61,444 bases of DNA from Mycobacterium sp. (GCA_025963385.1 JAOPUT010000376.1:1-61444), one strand, 5' to 3'. Shown: positions 1 through 9,967, counted from the first letter of the stretch. The notes: a model not told the origin generated them from the letters alone. A program made the numbers and translations.

Positions 1-351
1 GTCCTGGTGCTCGATGCCGCTCTGGTCGGTCTGGAACGACGCCGACATGCTGAAGATGGTCTCGCCGTGTTGGATGGCGCTCACCCGCCGGGTGGCGAAC
101 GAGCCGCCGTCGCGGAGTCGCTCCACCAGGTAGACCGCGGGTGTCCTGGCGTCGCCGGGACGCAGGAAGTATCCGTGCAGCGAGTGCACCTGGTAGTGCG
201 GGTCGACCGTTCGCACCGCCGATACGAGCGACTGACCGGCTACATGACCGCCGAAAGTGCGCTGCAGGAAACCCGATTCGGGGCTGAAGACACCGCCGCG
301 ATAGATGTTTACCTCGAGCTGCTCGAGATCGAGGATCTTTTCGATCGACAT
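1..351 (-). CDS. Acyl-CoA thioesterase II (TesB-like), 3' end cut by window edge
   Basis: The reverse strand encodes 117 codons beginning MSIEKILDLEQLEVNIYRG and running off the left edge. The stretches FGGHVAGQSLVSA and HSLHGYFLRPGD are typical of the first hotdog domain of TesB-type acyl-CoA thioesterases, which hydrolyse acyl-CoA to free acid and CoA. Only the N-terminal hotdog is present, so catalytic residues of the second domain cannot be checked. It lies 42 nt downstream of pdxS on the same strand, as tesB2 (Rv2605c) follows snzP (Rv2606c) in M. tuberculosis. Start chosen as the ATG at 351. Confidence 0.9.
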   Translation of the reverse strand, partial: MSIEKILDLEQLEVNIYRGGVFSPESGFLQRTFGGHVAGQSLVSAVRTVDPHYQVHSLHGYFLRPGDARTPAVYLVERLRDGGSFATRRVSAIQHGETIFSMSASFQTDQSGIEHQD

Positions 352-393
352 GCGGCTACTGTGCCATCCGCGTTTCGCGGGAGCGGGGCACCC

Positions 394-1308
394 CTACCAG
401 CCGCGTTCGGCGAGCCGGTGTGGCTGCGCGATGTCCTCCACGTTGATGCCGACCATCGCCTCACCCAACCCACGCGACACCTTGGCCAACACATCGGGAT
501 CGTCATAGAAGGTGGTCGCCTTCACGATCGCCGCACCCCGCTCAGCAGGATTGCCGGACTTGAAGATCCCCGAACCCACGAACACACCCTCCGCACCCAA
601 CTGCATCATCATCGCCGCATCCGCAGGAGTCGCGATACCACCGGCGGTGAACATCGTCACCGGAAGCTTCCCGGCACGGGCCACCTCGACCACGAGGTCG
701 TAGGGGGCTTGCAGTTCCTTGGCCGCGACGAACAACTCGTCCTCCGACAACGACGACAACCGGCGGATCTCCCCACCAATCGCGCGCATGTGGGTCGTCG
801 CATTCGACACGTCCCCGGTACCCGCCTCACCCTTGGAGCGGATCATCGCCGCACCCTCGGTGATCCGACGCAACGCCTCACCCAGATTGGTAGCACCGCA
901 CACGAACGGCACGGTGAACTTCCACTTGTCGATGTGGTTGGCGTAATCAGCCGGAGTCAAGACTTCGGACTCGTCGATGTAGTCGACCCCGAGGCTCTGC
1001 AAGATCTGCGCCTCCACGAGGTGCCCGATCCGGGCCTTGGCCATCACCGGGATGGTGACCGCGGCGATGATGCCCTCGATCATGTCGGGGTCACTCATCC
1101 GCGACACGCCACCCTGGGCGCGAATGTCGGCGGGCACGCGTTCGAGCGCCATCACGGCGACCGCGCCAGCAGCCTCGGCAATCCGAGCCTGCTCGGGCGT
1201 GACGACGTCCATGATCACGCCACCCTTGAGCATCTCAGCCATCCCACGCTTGACCCGAGCGGTGCCGGTCTGGGTCACCGACCCGTTGGTTCCAGGTGCG
1301 GTATCCAC
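394..1308 (-). CDS. pdxS: Pyridoxal 5'-phosphate synthase subunit PdxS (PDX1)
   Basis: 304 aa TIM-barrel synthase that makes pyridoxal phosphate from ribose 5-phosphate, glyceraldehyde 3-phosphate and ammonia supplied by the glutaminase PdxT. The family core is clear: [27 protein letters not shown], the lysine motif KARIGH, and the phosphate-binding stretch [16 protein letters not shown]. The reading frame extends further upstream, but the GTG at 1308 is chosen because GGAGGAG lies 4 nt before it and the length then matches the family (about 299 aa in M. tuberculosis SnzP). The pdxH and PPE genes that separate this locus from the Nudix gene in M. tuberculosis are absent here. pdxT is not in the window and probably lies to the left. 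Confidence 0.97.
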   Translation of the reverse strand: MDTAPGTNGSVTQTGTARVKRGMAEMLKGGVIMDVVTPEQARIAEAAGAVAVMALERVPADIRAQGGVSRMSDPDMIEGIIAAVTIPVMAKARIGHLVEAQILQSLGVDYIDESEVLTPADYANHIDKWKFTVPFVCGATNLGEALRRITEGAAMIRSKGEAGTGDVSNATTHMRAIGGEIRRLSSLSEDELFVAAKELQAPYDLVVEVARAGKLPVTMFTAGGIATPADAAMMMQLGAEGVFVGSGIFKSGNPAERGAAIVKATTFYDDPDVLAKVSRGLGEAMVGINVEDIAQPHRLAERGW

Positions 1309-1384
1309 GCTATCTCCTCCAAATAGGTACTGATTCAGTGTAGTGGCAGGGCCAAATCCATTAGATCCGTATTTCTGCCTGCCG

Positions 1385-2407
1385 TTATCTGATGGACTGC
1401 AACTCTCGTACCGGCCCGCCTGCTGCCGTCGAGTTGGCCTCCGCGAGCAGTTCGGCCAACTGCAGCGGGTAGACCGTTTCACCACGGGCAGCCAGCTCAC
1501 CGATGGTGTCCTCATCACACCACCGGTGCCCGTGGATGGAGCGGCGTTCGAGGGCGGTGTGACCGATGGTCGACGGTTCGAACCGCGTCGTGCGATAGAT
1601 GAAGAACATCTCCTCGCTGCGGATCACCGAACCGTTGAATTCGAACACCGCCTCACGTCGCCACACGGGACCGATCAGGTCGGCAGGGCTGACGCGCAGC
1701 CCGGTCTCCTCCTCGATCTCGCGTACGGCGGCGTCGGGGAGCGCCTCCCCCGGTTCCACCGCACCGCCCACCGTGAACCACCAGCGCGGCGCGACGCCTG
1801 CCTCGCTGGCCGGGTCGGACCCGCAGAACAGAAGCACGCTGCCCAGCTCGTCGAGCAGCACTACCCGCGCCGACGTGCGCGGGTTCACCGGCCCGACGGA
1901 ACGTCGCGATGACCGCTCGGCAATTTCGAAATACGTTGGCAATGCCGCGGTTCCACCGAGGTGCAGCCATCGCACCATCGGCCGCTCCCGCAGCGAGAGG
2001 GTGTCGCGGACGGCGTCGTTGTGAAACCGGCGGGCCAGCATCACGCGCGCTTCGGCGTCGGCCAACTCCGCGACCAACGGCACCGGTATCGATGCGGGGT
2101 CGACCAGCGCGAGCGCCGCGGACAGCTCGTTCTCGGCGGCTTCCCGCCCGGACCTTGGCGCCCGCTCTGCGGCGTCCGCCAACCCGGCCAACCGCACGCC
2201 CGCGGCAGAGCCGCCGTAGGCGTCGGTCGCCACGGCCCTCGCGACCACGGCGCGTCGCGCAAGCAGGCCGTCGAGCGCCAGCCACGACAAGTCGTACCGG
2301 ACGTGCAGACGGTCCAGTCGGTTCGCGGTCTGAAATGCCCAGACGCCACCGACCAGCAGCACCACGGCCAGCAGGACGAGGGCGATCACCAGGAGCCAGC
2401 TGATCAA
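1385..2407 (-). CDS. Membrane-anchored Nudix hydrolase (Rv2609c-like)
   Basis: 340 aa. Residues about 3-26 form one hydrophobic N-terminal helix, followed by a charged alpha-helical region (about 30-170) and a C-terminal Nudix domain. The Nudix box lies at about 214-237, with GGAVEPGE, then REIEEETGL supplying the metal-binding glutamates. The substrate cannot be read from the sequence. The start is a TTG at 2407 that overlaps the pimA stop by 4 nt (TTGA), so it is likely translationally coupled to pimA. The same gene sits next to pimA in M. tuberculosis. Nudix fold is certain; role in mannoside or nucleotide metabolism is only suggested by context. Confidence 0.9.
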   Translation of the reverse strand: MISWLLVIALVLLAVVLLVGGVWAFQTANRLDRLHVRYDLSWLALDGLLARRAVVARAVATDAYGGSAAGVRLAGLADAAERAPRSGREAAENELSAALALVDPASIPVPLVAELADAEARVMLARRFHNDAVRDTLSLRERPMVRWLHLGGTAALPTYFEIAERSSRRSVGPVNPRTSARVVLLDELGSVLLFCGSDPASEAGVAPRWWFTVGGAVEPGEALPDAAVREIEEETGLRVSPADLIGPVWRREAVFEFNGSVIRSEEMFFIYRTTRFEPSTIGHTALERRSIHGHRWCDEDTIGELAARGETVYPLQLAELLAEANSTAAGGPVRELQSIR

Positions 2408-3582
2408 CTCATACCCCCAGTCGCTTCGCTGGAGCCACGCTCGCGTGGACTACCCGCCGAACCAGCCACCTGGACCTTCGCCCCTGCGCCCGCCACCGTC
2501 TCGTAGACCCGCAGGATCTGCAGTGCCACCACCGACCAGTCGTAGCGGCGCACCGCCTTCGCCGCGCCAGCGACGAGGCGCTCGCGGACCGCGTCGTCCG
2601 ACAGCACATCGATCAAGGCCGACGCCAGCGCGGCCGAGTCGTCGACGGGCACCAAACGGCCTGCGGCACCGTCCTCGAGCACCCGTCGGAACGCATCGAG
2701 GTCGCTCGCCACCACGGCCGTGCCTGCCGCCATCGCCTCGACCAGCACGATGCCGAAGCTCTCACCGCCGGTGTTGGGGGCGCAGTACACGTCGGCACTG
2801 CGCATTGCCGAGGCCTTCGCGGCGTCGTCGACGAGCCCGAGGAAGCGCAGGTGCCCGGCCAGCTCGCCCGCTTCTTCCGCCAGTGCCTCCTCGTCGCCGC
2901 GCCCGACTACGAGCACCTCGACGTCGGGCAGCGCGTCGACGAGTGCGGGCAGTGCGCCGAGCAACACTTGCATGCCCTTGCGCGGTTCGTCGAAGCGGCC
3001 GAGGAACAGCACGGACTTACCGGGCCGCGGGTAGCCGTCGAGTTTCGGCGCCGCCTCGAACGAGGCGACGTCGACGCCGTTGGGGATCTCCACGGCGTCG
3101 GACCCGAGTGCCTCCATCTGCCAACGCCGCGCCAGATCGGATACCGCGATGCGGCCGACGATCTTCTCGTGCCAGGGACGCAGGATGCCCTGAAAGACGC
3201 TGAGCGTCAACGACTTCGTGGTCGACGTGTGGAACGTCGCCACGATCGGACCCTCGGCGATCATCAATGCCAGCATCGACAGGCTCGGCGCGTTCGGCTC
3301 GTGCAGGTGCAGCACGTCGAAGTCACCGTCGACGAGCCACTTCTTCACCGTGCGGTGGGCGGCAGGGCCGAACCGCAGCCGTGCGACGGATCCGTTGTAC
3401 GGGATCGGGAGGGCCTTGCCACCGGAGACGACGTAGTCCGGCAGCGTGACGTCCGGCGACGACGGGGCGAGCACGCTGACCTCGTGTCCGTATCCGACCA
3501 TCACCTCGGCCAGCTGGAGCACGTGTGCCTGCACGCCACCGGGTACGTCGAACGAGTACGGGCAGACCATCCCGATGCGCAT
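2404..3582 (-). CDS. pimA: Phosphatidyl-myo-inositol mannosyltransferase PimA
   Basis: 392 aa GT4-type GT-B glycosyltransferase that transfers the first mannose from GDP-mannose to phosphatidyl-myo-inositol on the cytoplasmic face of the membrane, starting PIM, LM and LAM synthesis. The N-terminus MRIGMVCPYSFDVPGGVQAH is diagnostic. The C-terminal donor domain carries FLGRFDEPRKGMQVLL and the EX7E-type stretch GESFGIVLVEAMAAGTAVVA. The start is the ATG at 3582 whose A is also the last base of the patA stop codon (TGATG), rather than an upstream in-frame GTG. It sits in the conserved order thrS-HIT-pgsA1-patA-pimA-Nudix. Confidence 0.97.
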   Translation of the reverse strand: MRIGMVCPYSFDVPGGVQAHVLQLAEVMVGYGHEVSVLAPSSPDVTLPDYVVSGGKALPIPYNGSVARLRFGPAAHRTVKKWLVDGDFDVLHLHEPNAPSLSMLALMIAEGPIVATFHTSTTKSLTLSVFQGILRPWHEKIVGRIAVSDLARRWQMEALGSDAVEIPNGVDVASFEAAPKLDGYPRPGKSVLFLGRFDEPRKGMQVLLGALPALVDALPDVEVLVVGRGDEEALAEEAGELAGHLRFLGLVDDAAKASAMRSADVYCAPNTGGESFGIVLVEAMAAGTAVVASDLDAFRRVLEDGAAGRLVPVDDSAALASALIDVLSDDAVRERLVAGAAKAVRRYDWSVVALQILRVYETVAGAGAKVQVAGSAGSPRERGSSEATGGMS

Positions 3583-4538
3583 CAGGCGCCCTCGCCCGAC
3601 AAGCGCGCCCTGCGTTCGTCCGACAGGTCGGCAAGCCATTGCGGCTGCAGCATGTGCCAGTCGGCGGGATGGGCGGCGATGTCGACCGCGAACTGATCGG
3701 CCAACGCCTGCGTGACCACGGTGACGTCACCGGACGAGAGGTCCAACGGCGGATGGACGGTCGTCACCGTCACGTCACCCTTGAACCAGGGGTGTGTGGG
3801 AAGCAGCGCAGCACCCGTCGCCAGCGCCAACTTGGCTGGCCCCGCGGGCAGTCGGGTGGGCTCACCGAAGAACTCGACCTGCACTCCTGAGCGGGTCAGG
3901 TCGCGATCGGACATCAAGCAGACCAGGCCGTTGTTGCGGAGGCGCTCGGCAAGGATCTCGAACGGCGGCCGCTCCCCTCCGGTCAGCGGAAGCACCTCGA
4001 ATCCGAGACTCTCGCGGTAGTCGAGGAATCGCTTGTACAACGATTCGGGCTTGAGCCGTTCGGCGACGGTGGTGAATTTGCCGTAGGTGTTGGTCAGCCA
4101 CACCCCCGACATGTCCCAGTTGCCGCTGTGCGGTAGCGCCAAGATCGCACCGCGGCCTGCTTCCAGTGCGGCTACCACGTTGTTGCCTGCCTCCGAGGCC
4201 TCGTTCAGCTTGCGCCCCAGCACCTCGTGATCCATCGACGGCAACCGGAAGGCTTCTCGCCAGTACCGGGCGTAGGACGCCAACGACGCGCGAATCAGGC
4301 TTCCAGGCACCTTGGCAGGCGGCACCCCGATCACCCTGGCGAGGTTCTTGCGCAGTTGTTCGGGGCCGCCGCCGCGGGATGCGTACAACGCACCGGCGTC
4401 GAAGGCGTTGCGCGCCGCGAACTCTGGCATCGCGCGCACCACTCGCCAGCCGGCACCGTAGCCAAGATCGGCCAGCTGACCGCCGAGCGGAATCGTGAGC
4501 CCGCGCAGTTTGGGCAGTCCCGCCGATGGCGTGCTCAC
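3582..4538 (-). CDS. patA: PIM acyltransferase PatA (Rv2611c-like)
   Basis: 318 aa member of the LpxL/HtrB-like acyltransferase family that palmitoylates the 6-position of the mannose on inositol C2 in PIM1/PIM2. The HX4D catalytic motif is seen as HSGNWD, followed by YKRFLDYRESLGFEVL and the acceptor-site stretch MSDRDLTRSGVQVEFFGEP. The start is a GTG overlapping the pgsA1 stop by 4 nt (GTGA). Its stop shares a base with the pimA start. The tight packing of pgsA1-patA-pimA means phosphatidylinositol synthesis, first mannosylation and acylation are produced from one transcript. Confidence 0.94.
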   Translation of the reverse strand: MSTPSAGLPKLRGLTIPLGGQLADLGYGAGWRVVRAMPEFAARNAFDAGALYASRGGGPEQLRKNLARVIGVPPAKVPGSLIRASLASYARYWREAFRLPSMDHEVLGRKLNEASEAGNNVVAALEAGRGAILALPHSGNWDMSGVWLTNTYGKFTTVAERLKPESLYKRFLDYRESLGFEVLPLTGGERPPFEILAERLRNNGLVCLMSDRDLTRSGVQVEFFGEPTRLPAGPAKLALATGAALLPTHPWFKGDVTVTTVHPPLDLSSGDVTVVTQALADQFAVDIAAHPADWHMLQPQWLADLSDERRARLSGEGA

Positions 4539-5233
4539 GTTCCGCTCGCTTCGCCAGTCGAGTCGGAAGGTGGCTGTGTCGAATCTGCCTGCGGCTGATC
4601 AGTTTTCAACGGTTCCATGGCACCCGGCGACGTGCGCACCGCGTGCACCCGCTGACCCAACGTCACCAGGCTGGTCACTGCCAGCAGCCACATCGCGACG
4701 TGCACCAACCACGGCACGTGCAGGAAGTGGACCCCAGAAAGACCGGCGCCGATCAACACGATGAGTAGCCGTTCTGGCCGTTCGATGATGCCGCCGCCAC
4801 CGTCGAGCCCGTTGGCCTCGGCACGGGCCTTGATGTAGGACACCACTTGTGAGGTGACTAGACAGATCATCGTGGCCACCACCAGTGAGCTGCTGTGCAT
4901 GCCGAACGCGGCCCACCACAGCAGGCCGCAGAAGATCGCCCCGTCGGCGATCCTGTCGCAGGTGGCGTCCAGGACCCCGCCGAACCTGGTGCCGAAACCG
5001 CGTTCCCGCGCCATCGCTCCGTCGAGCATGTCGGCTAGGACGAAGACGGCCACCGCGAATGCGCCCCACCAGAGCTGTCCGATGGGGAACAGCGTCAGCG
5101 CCGAGATGACGGTTCCCGCCGTGCCGATGATGGTGATGCTGTCTGGGGTGAGCCCGGTGCGCAGCGCTGCCTTCGCCACGGGTCTGCTCAACTTCGTGTA
5201 GGCAGCCCGGGTGAGAAGGTAGAAGTCGCTCAC
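4535..5233 (-). CDS. pgsA1: Phosphatidylinositol phosphate synthase PgsA1
   Basis: 232 aa integral membrane CDP-alcohol phosphotransferase that condenses CDP-diacylglycerol with inositol 1-phosphate to give phosphatidylinositol phosphate. The signature D-x2-D-G-x2-A-R-x8-G-x3-D-x3-D is complete: DMLDGAMARERGFGTRFGG followed by VLDATCDR. About six hydrophobic segments follow the family pattern. The C-terminal tail (about 25 residues, rich in S, T, Q and P) is polar. Start taken at the GTG at 5233 because it overlaps the HIT gene stop as GTGA, like its neighbours, and gives [15 protein letters not shown], which resembles the M. tuberculosis N-terminus. An in-frame GTG at 5248 is an alternative. 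Confidence 0.95.
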   Translation of the reverse strand: MSDFYLLTRAAYTKLSRPVAKAALRTGLTPDSITIIGTAGTVISALTLFPIGQLWWGAFAVAVFVLADMLDGAMARERGFGTRFGGVLDATCDRIADGAIFCGLLWWAAFGMHSSSLVVATMICLVTSQVVSYIKARAEANGLDGGGGIIERPERLLIVLIGAGLSGVHFLHVPWLVHVAMWLLAVTSLVTLGQRVHAVRTSPGAMEPLKTDQPQADSTQPPSDSTGEASGT

Positions 5234-5784
5234 GGCAGGCTCGTCCACGCGGTGGCCAGCAGTTGGCGGGTGTCGCGGAGCAGCTGCGGAATGATCTTCG
5301 AGCTGCCGATGATGGTGATGAAGTTGGCGTCACCACCCCACCGCGGCACGACGTGCATGTGCAGGTGCTCTGCGAGCGAACCACCCGCGGCGGTCCCGAG
5401 GTTGAGCCCGACGTTGAACCCGTGCGGCCGGGACACGCTCTTCATCACGCGAATCGACTTCTGCGTGAACGCCATCAGCTCGGCGCTCTCGGCGATGGTG
5501 AGATCCTCGAGCTCGGCCACCCTGCGGTAGGGCACCACCATCAGGTGCCCTGGGTTGTACGGGTAGAGGTTCAGCACCGCGTAGACGAGTTCGCCGCGCG
5601 CGACCATCAGCCCGTCCTCGTCCGACATGTTGGGGATGTCGGTGAACGGTTCTGACGACGCGGCCGAGCCCGTCTTGATGGCATCGGCGATGTAGTTCAT
5701 CCGGTGCGGCGTCCACAGCCGTTGCAGGTGGTCGGGCTCGCCGACGCCGTGATCGACGATCTCGTGGCCGTCGTTCGAGGTCAC
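5230..5784 (-). CDS. HIT-family Ap4A phosphorylase (Rv2613c-like)
   Basis: 184 aa. The histidine triad is seen as [10 protein letters not shown], with the upstream core [18 protein letters not shown] and [19 protein letters not shown]. The M. tuberculosis orthologue Rv2613c has been characterised as a diadenosine tetraphosphate phosphorylase, so the same reaction (phosphorolysis of Ap4A to ATP and ADP) is likely. Close linkage to thrS is notable because aminoacyl-tRNA synthetases are a source of Ap4A; that link is inference. The start is GTG at 5784, overlapping the thrS stop by 4 nt. The frame is open 60 nt further upstream but that lies inside thrS. Confidence 0.93.
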   Translation of the reverse strand: MTSNDGHEIVDHGVGEPDHLQRLWTPHRMNYIADAIKTGSAASSEPFTDIPNMSDEDGLMVARGELVYAVLNLYPYNPGHLMVVPYRRVAELEDLTIAESAELMAFTQKSIRVMKSVSRPHGFNVGLNLGTAAGGSLAEHLHMHVVPRWGGDANFITIIGSSKIIPQLLRDTRQLLATAWTSLP

Positions 5785-7832
5785 GTCGCGCCGACCTCGA
5801 GCAGTTCGGCAGTGGGAGCGGCGTTCTCGCGCCTGGCGATCCACTGCGCGATGGCCTCGACGGCGTCGTCGCGTGAGACCCCGTTGATCTGGGTGCGGTC
5901 GCCGAACCGGAAGCTGACCGCGCCTGCCTCCACGTCGCGGTCGCCCGCCAGCAGCATGAACGGCACCTTCTGGTTGGTCTGGTTGACGATCTTCTTCGCC
6001 ATCCGGTCGTCACTGGCATCGACGTCGACCCGGATTCCCCGTGTCTTCAGTTGCGCGGCAACGTCTTCCAGATACGGCACGTGCGCGTCGGCGACGGGGA
6101 TGCCCACCACCTGAACCGGGGCCAGCCAGGCCGGGAAGGCGCCCGCATAGTGCTCCGTGAGCACCCCGAAGAACCGTTCGATGGAGCCGAACAGGGCGCG
6201 GTGGATCAGCACCGGCCGCTGCCTGCTGCCGTCGGCGGCGGTGTACTCCAACTCGAAGCGCTCGGGCATGTTGAAGTCCAGCTGGATGGTAGACATCTGC
6301 CAGGTGCGCCCCAGCGCGTCCTTGACCTGCACGGAGATCTTGGGTCCGTAGAACGCCGCGCCGCCTGGATCGGGCACCAGATCCAGCCCGGACGCCTCGG
6401 CGACCTCGCGCAGCGTTTCGGTTGCCTCGTCCCACACCTCGTCGGCGCCGACGTACTTGTCGGGGTCCTTGGTCGACAGCTCCAGGTAGTAGTCGTCGAG
6501 GCCGTAGTCCGAGAGCAGGTCGAGCACGAAGCGCAGGAGCGAGGTGAGCTCGTCGCGCATCTGTTCGCGGGTGGTGTAGATGTGGGCGTCGTCCTGGGTC
6601 ATGCCCCGCACGCGGGTCAGGCCATGCACCACGCCGGACTTCTCGTAGCGGTACACCGACCCGAATTCGAAGAGCCGCAACGGAAGTTCGCGGTAGGAGC
6701 GGCCACGCGCCCGGTAGATCAGATGGTGCATCGGGCAGTTCATCGGCTTGAGGTAGTAGTTCTGCCCCGGCTTGCGGACGGTGCCGTCGTCGTTGAGTTC
6801 CTCGTCGATGTGCATCGGGGGGAACATCCCGTCCGCGTACCACTCCAGGTGGCCGGACGTGACGTAGAGATGCTCCTTGGTGATGTGCGGGGTGTTGACG
6901 AACTCGTAGCCGGCCTGCTCGTGCTTGCGGCGCGAGTAGTCCTCCAGCTCGCGGCGGATGATACCGCCCTTGGGGTGGAAGACGGGCAGCCCGGAGCCCA
7001 GTTCGTCGGGGAAGCTGAAGAGGTCAAGCTCGACGCCGAGCTTGCGGTGGTCGCGGCGCTGCGCCTCCTCGATCAGTTCGAGATGGCGGTCGAGCGCCTC
7101 CTGCGACTCCCACGCGGTGCCGTAGATGCGCTGCAGGCTGGCGTTGGCCTGGTTGCCGCGCCAGTAGGCAGCGGAGCTACGAGTCAGCTTGAAGGCCGGG
7201 ATGTACCTGGTGGTCGGGATGTGCGGGCCACGGCACAAATCGCCCCAGATCCGTTCGCGCGTACGAGGATTGAGATTGTCATAGGCCGTCAGCTCGTCGC
7301 CGCCGACCTCCATGACCTCCGCGTCGCCGGACTTGTCGTCGACGAGCTCAAGCTTGTACGGCTCGTCGGCGAGGTCTTCGAGCGCCTCGTCCTTCGACGC
7401 GTAGACGCGGCGGTCGAACAACTGCCCGTCCTTGACGATCTGGCGCATGCGCTTCTCCAGCGCCGCCAGATCCTCCGGGGTGAACGCACGCGGCACGTCG
7501 AAGTCGTAGTAGAAGCCGTCCGTGATGGGCGGCCCGATGCCCAGTTTCGCCTCGGGGAACAGACCCTGGACCGCCTGGGCGAGGACGTGCGCCGCCGAAT
7601 GCCGGATCACGCTGCGGCCCTCTTCGGTGTCGGCCGCCACGGGTGTCACGTCGCTGTCGGACTTCGGGGTCCAGGACAGATCGCGCAGTCGGCCGTCCGC
7701 GTCCCTCACGACGACGATGGCATCGGGCGCTCCCCGGCCCGGGAGTCCGGCGTCTCGAACCGCGGCGCCTGCCGTGGTCCCGGCAGCCACCCGGATCGGG
7801 GCTGCTGGGGCAATGCTGGCGACGGCGGTCAT
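5781..7832 (-). CDS. thrS: Threonyl-tRNA synthetase
   Basis: 683 aa class II synthetase charging tRNA-Thr. Domains in order: N-terminal TGS-like domain (about 10-65), editing domain with [12 protein letters not shown] and a later C/H pair (DLCRGPHIP), catalytic core with motif 2 ([19 protein letters not shown] and [13 protein letters not shown]), motif 3 ([16 protein letters not shown]), and the anticodon-binding domain ([19 protein letters not shown]). ATG start with GGAG 8 nt upstream. It is the first large gene of the pgsA1-patA-pimA transcript. The space to the next upstream gene is only about 64 nt, too short for a T-box leader. Confidence 0.98.
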   Translation of the reverse strand: MTAVASIAPAAPIRVAAGTTAGAAVRDAGLPGRGAPDAIVVVRDADGRLRDLSWTPKSDSDVTPVAADTEEGRSVIRHSAAHVLAQAVQGLFPEAKLGIGPPITDGFYYDFDVPRAFTPEDLAALEKRMRQIVKDGQLFDRRVYASKDEALEDLADEPYKLELVDDKSGDAEVMEVGGDELTAYDNLNPRTRERIWGDLCRGPHIPTTRYIPAFKLTRSSAAYWRGNQANASLQRIYGTAWESQEALDRHLELIEEAQRRDHRKLGVELDLFSFPDELGSGLPVFHPKGGIIRRELEDYSRRKHEQAGYEFVNTPHITKEHLYVTSGHLEWYADGMFPPMHIDEELNDDGTVRKPGQNYYLKPMNCPMHHLIYRARGRSYRELPLRLFEFGSVYRYEKSGVVHGLTRVRGMTQDDAHIYTTREQMRDELTSLLRFVLDLLSDYGLDDYYLELSTKDPDKYVGADEVWDEATETLREVAEASGLDLVPDPGGAAFYGPKISVQVKDALGRTWQMSTIQLDFNMPERFELEYTAADGSRQRPVLIHRALFGSIERFFGVLTEHYAGAFPAWLAPVQVVGIPVADAHVPYLEDVAAQLKTRGIRVDVDASDDRMAKKIVNQTNQKVPFMLLAGDRDVEAGAVSFRFGDRTQINGVSRDDAVEAIAQWIARRENAAPTAELLEVGAT

Positions 7833-7896
7833 CGGTGGATCTCCTCATCGAGGTATGCGGCTGTGTTGATCGCGACCATGGTATCGGTGCAGGTGC

Positions 7897-8319
7897 TCAC
7901 GATCCCACGCCGATGGGACTCTTCAACCACGGCTGCTCGATGCCCACCAGGCCCGCGGCAAGGCTGAGCGCCCCGAGAAACCACAACGTCGCCACCGCGA
8001 CGGCTGCGGTCAGGACGAAAGCGAGGGCCTGCACCCACAGGCCCTGCCGCTTGAACCAGGTCATCACCCGGTCGTACCGCTCCTTGGTGAACGTCAGCAG
8101 CCGGTGGGCCCATTCGAACTCGGTGGCGAGGATGGCCAGACCGACGAACACGATCGCCCAACCGGGTCCCGGGTACGGGATCGCCAGGATGCCGACACCG
8201 AGCACCGCCAGTCCGACGACGCCGACCACGATGCGGTAGGTGAAGTCGTAGGTCGGCCGGTCGCGCAGGCTGTCCCGCCACCCTGTCCACCGGCGCTTCA
8301 ACTCGCCGACCTTGCTCAC
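7897..8319 (-). CDS. Small PGPGW-type membrane protein (TIGR02611-like)
   Basis: 140 aa, GTG start. The motif AIPYPGPGWAIVFVGLAILA with two hydrophobic segments (about 29-48 and 49-68) and a third and fourth at about 97-125 is the hallmark of the actinobacterial TIGR02611 / PF09656 family. The family has no assigned function. The N-terminus (KRRWTGWRDSLRDRPTYD) and central loop (LTFTKERYDRVMTWFKRQG) are basic and would be cytoplasmic. It lies 64 nt upstream of thrS on the same strand and may be co-transcribed. Confidence 0.8.
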   Translation of the reverse strand: MSKVGELKRRWTGWRDSLRDRPTYDFTYRIVVGVVGLAVLGVGILAIPYPGPGWAIVFVGLAILATEFEWAHRLLTFTKERYDRVMTWFKRQGLWVQALAFVLTAAVAVATLWFLGALSLAAGLVGIEQPWLKSPIGVGS

Positions 8320-8380
8320 GGCTCGGCTCCCACTCGCTCGTCCCTCGCTGCGATCCTCACTCGCGAATCGCCTTCGGCGC

Positions 8381-9007
8381 TCACGGCTGCCCGGGGAGCA
8401 ATTTGAGGAACAACGCGTGCGCCTCGCACAGCACGTCGTCGCCGTCCATGAGTCGGCCTGCGACGAAGATCTTGCGACCCTCGATCCGGTCGATGCCCGC
8501 GTCCACTTGCAGCTCCTTCTCCACCAGGGCGATCTTGCGGTAGTCGACGTGGAGAAACGCCGTCCGCTGCCGCGGGCTTCTGCTGAGCTTGAACGCAGCG
8601 AAGCCCAGCAGCGAGTCGAACAGCAGCGCCAGCGCGCCGCCGTGGACCGCGCCGTTGCGGCCCAGGTGAAAGCGACGGAAGCGGGCCGTCCCGCCGACCC
8701 TGCCGTCCTCGGTCACGGTCAGGTTCACCGGAACCTGCATGACGTTGCCGCGGTTGGGCAGGTCCATCCGCCGCCCGGACGGCGAATGCCATTCGTCCGC
8801 GTCGTACGGGGCGAGCAACCTGTTCACGTCCTCGATGAGGTCCGCGGCGCGCGTCACGACGTCGTCGGGTGCGTCGGCGCCACGGGTCAGGTCGCCGAGG
8901 GTGCGAACGGCCTCGACGAACCGGCCGTAGTCCGGCCCGCCGCGGGTCGTCGGCACCGGCGGGTTGAATCCGCCGCCGGACTGCGTCTGTTCGGGGTCGG
9001 TGGCCAC
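8381..9007 (-). CDS. PaaI/THEM4-like hotdog-fold thioesterase
   Basis: 208 aa. The C-terminal half is a single hotdog domain with the family motif NGAVHGGALALLFDSLLGFA (HGG loop plus helix D/S residues), consistent with acyl-CoA thioester hydrolysis. The N-terminal approximately 90 residues are specific to actinobacterial members: GGPDYGRFVEAVRTLGDLTR and LLAPYDADEWHSPSGR. The start is uncertain. GTG at 9007 (VATDPEQ) is preferred, but an in-frame GTG at 9031 would add eight residues. Substrate unknown. Confidence 0.82.
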   Translation of the reverse strand: MATDPEQTQSGGGFNPPVPTTRGGPDYGRFVEAVRTLGDLTRGADAPDDVVTRAADLIEDVNRLLAPYDADEWHSPSGRRMDLPNRGNVMQVPVNLTVTEDGRVGGTARFRRFHLGRNGAVHGGALALLFDSLLGFAAFKLSRSPRQRTAFLHVDYRKIALVEKELQVDAGIDRIEGRKIFVAGRLMDGDDVLCEAHALFLKLLPGQP

Positions 9008-9068
9008 CCGACCACCGTATTGCCTGAGCACGTGCTCGGAGGTACCCGCACCCGCCGGGTGCCGGGGA

Positions 9069-9929
9069 TCAGGCGCCGCTGATCGCGTTGAACTCGTCGT
9101 CGGTCAACACGATCTTGGCCGCGCCCACGTTCTCTTCAAGATGGGAGACGCGGGACGTGCCGGGAATCGGCAACATCACCGGGGACCGCTTGAGCAGCCA
9201 GGCCACGGCCAGTTCGGACGGCGTGGCGTGGTGCTCGGCGGCAATGCTCTGCAGCGGACCGCCCTCGGCGACGAGTGGGCCAGAGCCCAGCGGCGCCCAC
9301 GGGATGAAGGCGATGTTCTGTGCCTCGCACGCCTCGAGGAGCGGCTCGGCGTCGCGCTCGGACATGTTGTACCGGTTCTGCACTGACACGATCGGTGCGA
9401 CCTTCTGGGCGGCCTCGAGCTGTTCGACGGAGATCTCGGAGAGGCCGATGTGGCGGATCTTGCCCTCCTTCTGCAGCGCGGCGAGTTCACCGACCTGGTC
9501 CTCGGCAGGGAACTTGGAGTCGATGCGGTGCAGCTGGAAGAGGTCGATGCGGTCGGTGCCGAGACGGGTCAGGCTCATCTCGACCTCCTGGCGCAGATAG
9601 GCCGGGAACCCGAGCGGTGTCCACGCGTCCGGTCCGGTTCGCAGGAGGCCTGCCTTGGTGGCGATGACGATGCCGTCCCGGTAGGGATGCAGCGCTTCTC
9701 GGATCAACTCCTCCGCCACGTACGGCCCGTAGGAGTCGGCGGTGTCGAAGAAGTCGATGCCGAGCTCGACGGCGCGGCGCAGCACGCGGATGGCCTCGTC
9801 ATGGTCGGCGGGCGGGCCCCAGATGCCCTTGCCGGTGAGGCGCATGGTGCCGAAGCCAAGTCGGTGGACGGTCAGGTCACCACCAAGGGTGAGCGTTCCG
9901 GATTCATGAGCGACGGGTTGGGTGGTCAC
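9069..9929 (-). CDS. Aldo/keto reductase
   Basis: 286 aa (beta/alpha)8 NADPH-dependent oxidoreductase. The catalytic tetrad is visible: D in FFDTADSYGPYVAEE, Y in the same segment, K in IVIATKAGLL, and H in LFQLHRIDSK. The C-terminal cofactor-binding stretch is MLPIPGTSRVSHLEENV. This resembles the broad AKR group often annotated as oxidoreductase of the aldo/keto family with unknown natural substrate. GTG start. It is divergent from the DUF1990 gene with only 38 nt between starts, so the two promoters must overlap. Confidence 0.9.
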   Translation of the reverse strand: MTTQPVAHESGTLTLGGDLTVHRLGFGTMRLTGKGIWGPPADHDEAIRVLRRAVELGIDFFDTADSYGPYVAEELIREALHPYRDGIVIATKAGLLRTGPDAWTPLGFPAYLRQEVEMSLTRLGTDRIDLFQLHRIDSKFPAEDQVGELAALQKEGKIRHIGLSEISVEQLEAAQKVAPIVSVQNRYNMSERDAEPLLEACEAQNIAFIPWAPLGSGPLVAEGGPLQSIAAEHHATPSELAVAWLLKRSPVMLPIPGTSRVSHLEENVGAAKIVLTDDEFNAISGA

Positions 9930-9967
9930 CGTTTCGACGCTACCCCCGGCGGTGGCATGGTGAAGCG

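Noticed and set aside
368-380. CCGCG-TTT-CGCGG hairpin between pdxS and the thioesterase
   Set aside because: Stem of five pairs and no extension; too weak to call a terminator.
7833-7896. Possible T-box leader for thrS
   Set aside because: Only about 64 nt, too short, with no T-box sequence or specifier stem.
6051-7967. A 638-residue plus-strand open frame over thrS
   Set aside because: Low complexity antisense translation of a conserved synthetase; typical for GC-rich DNA.
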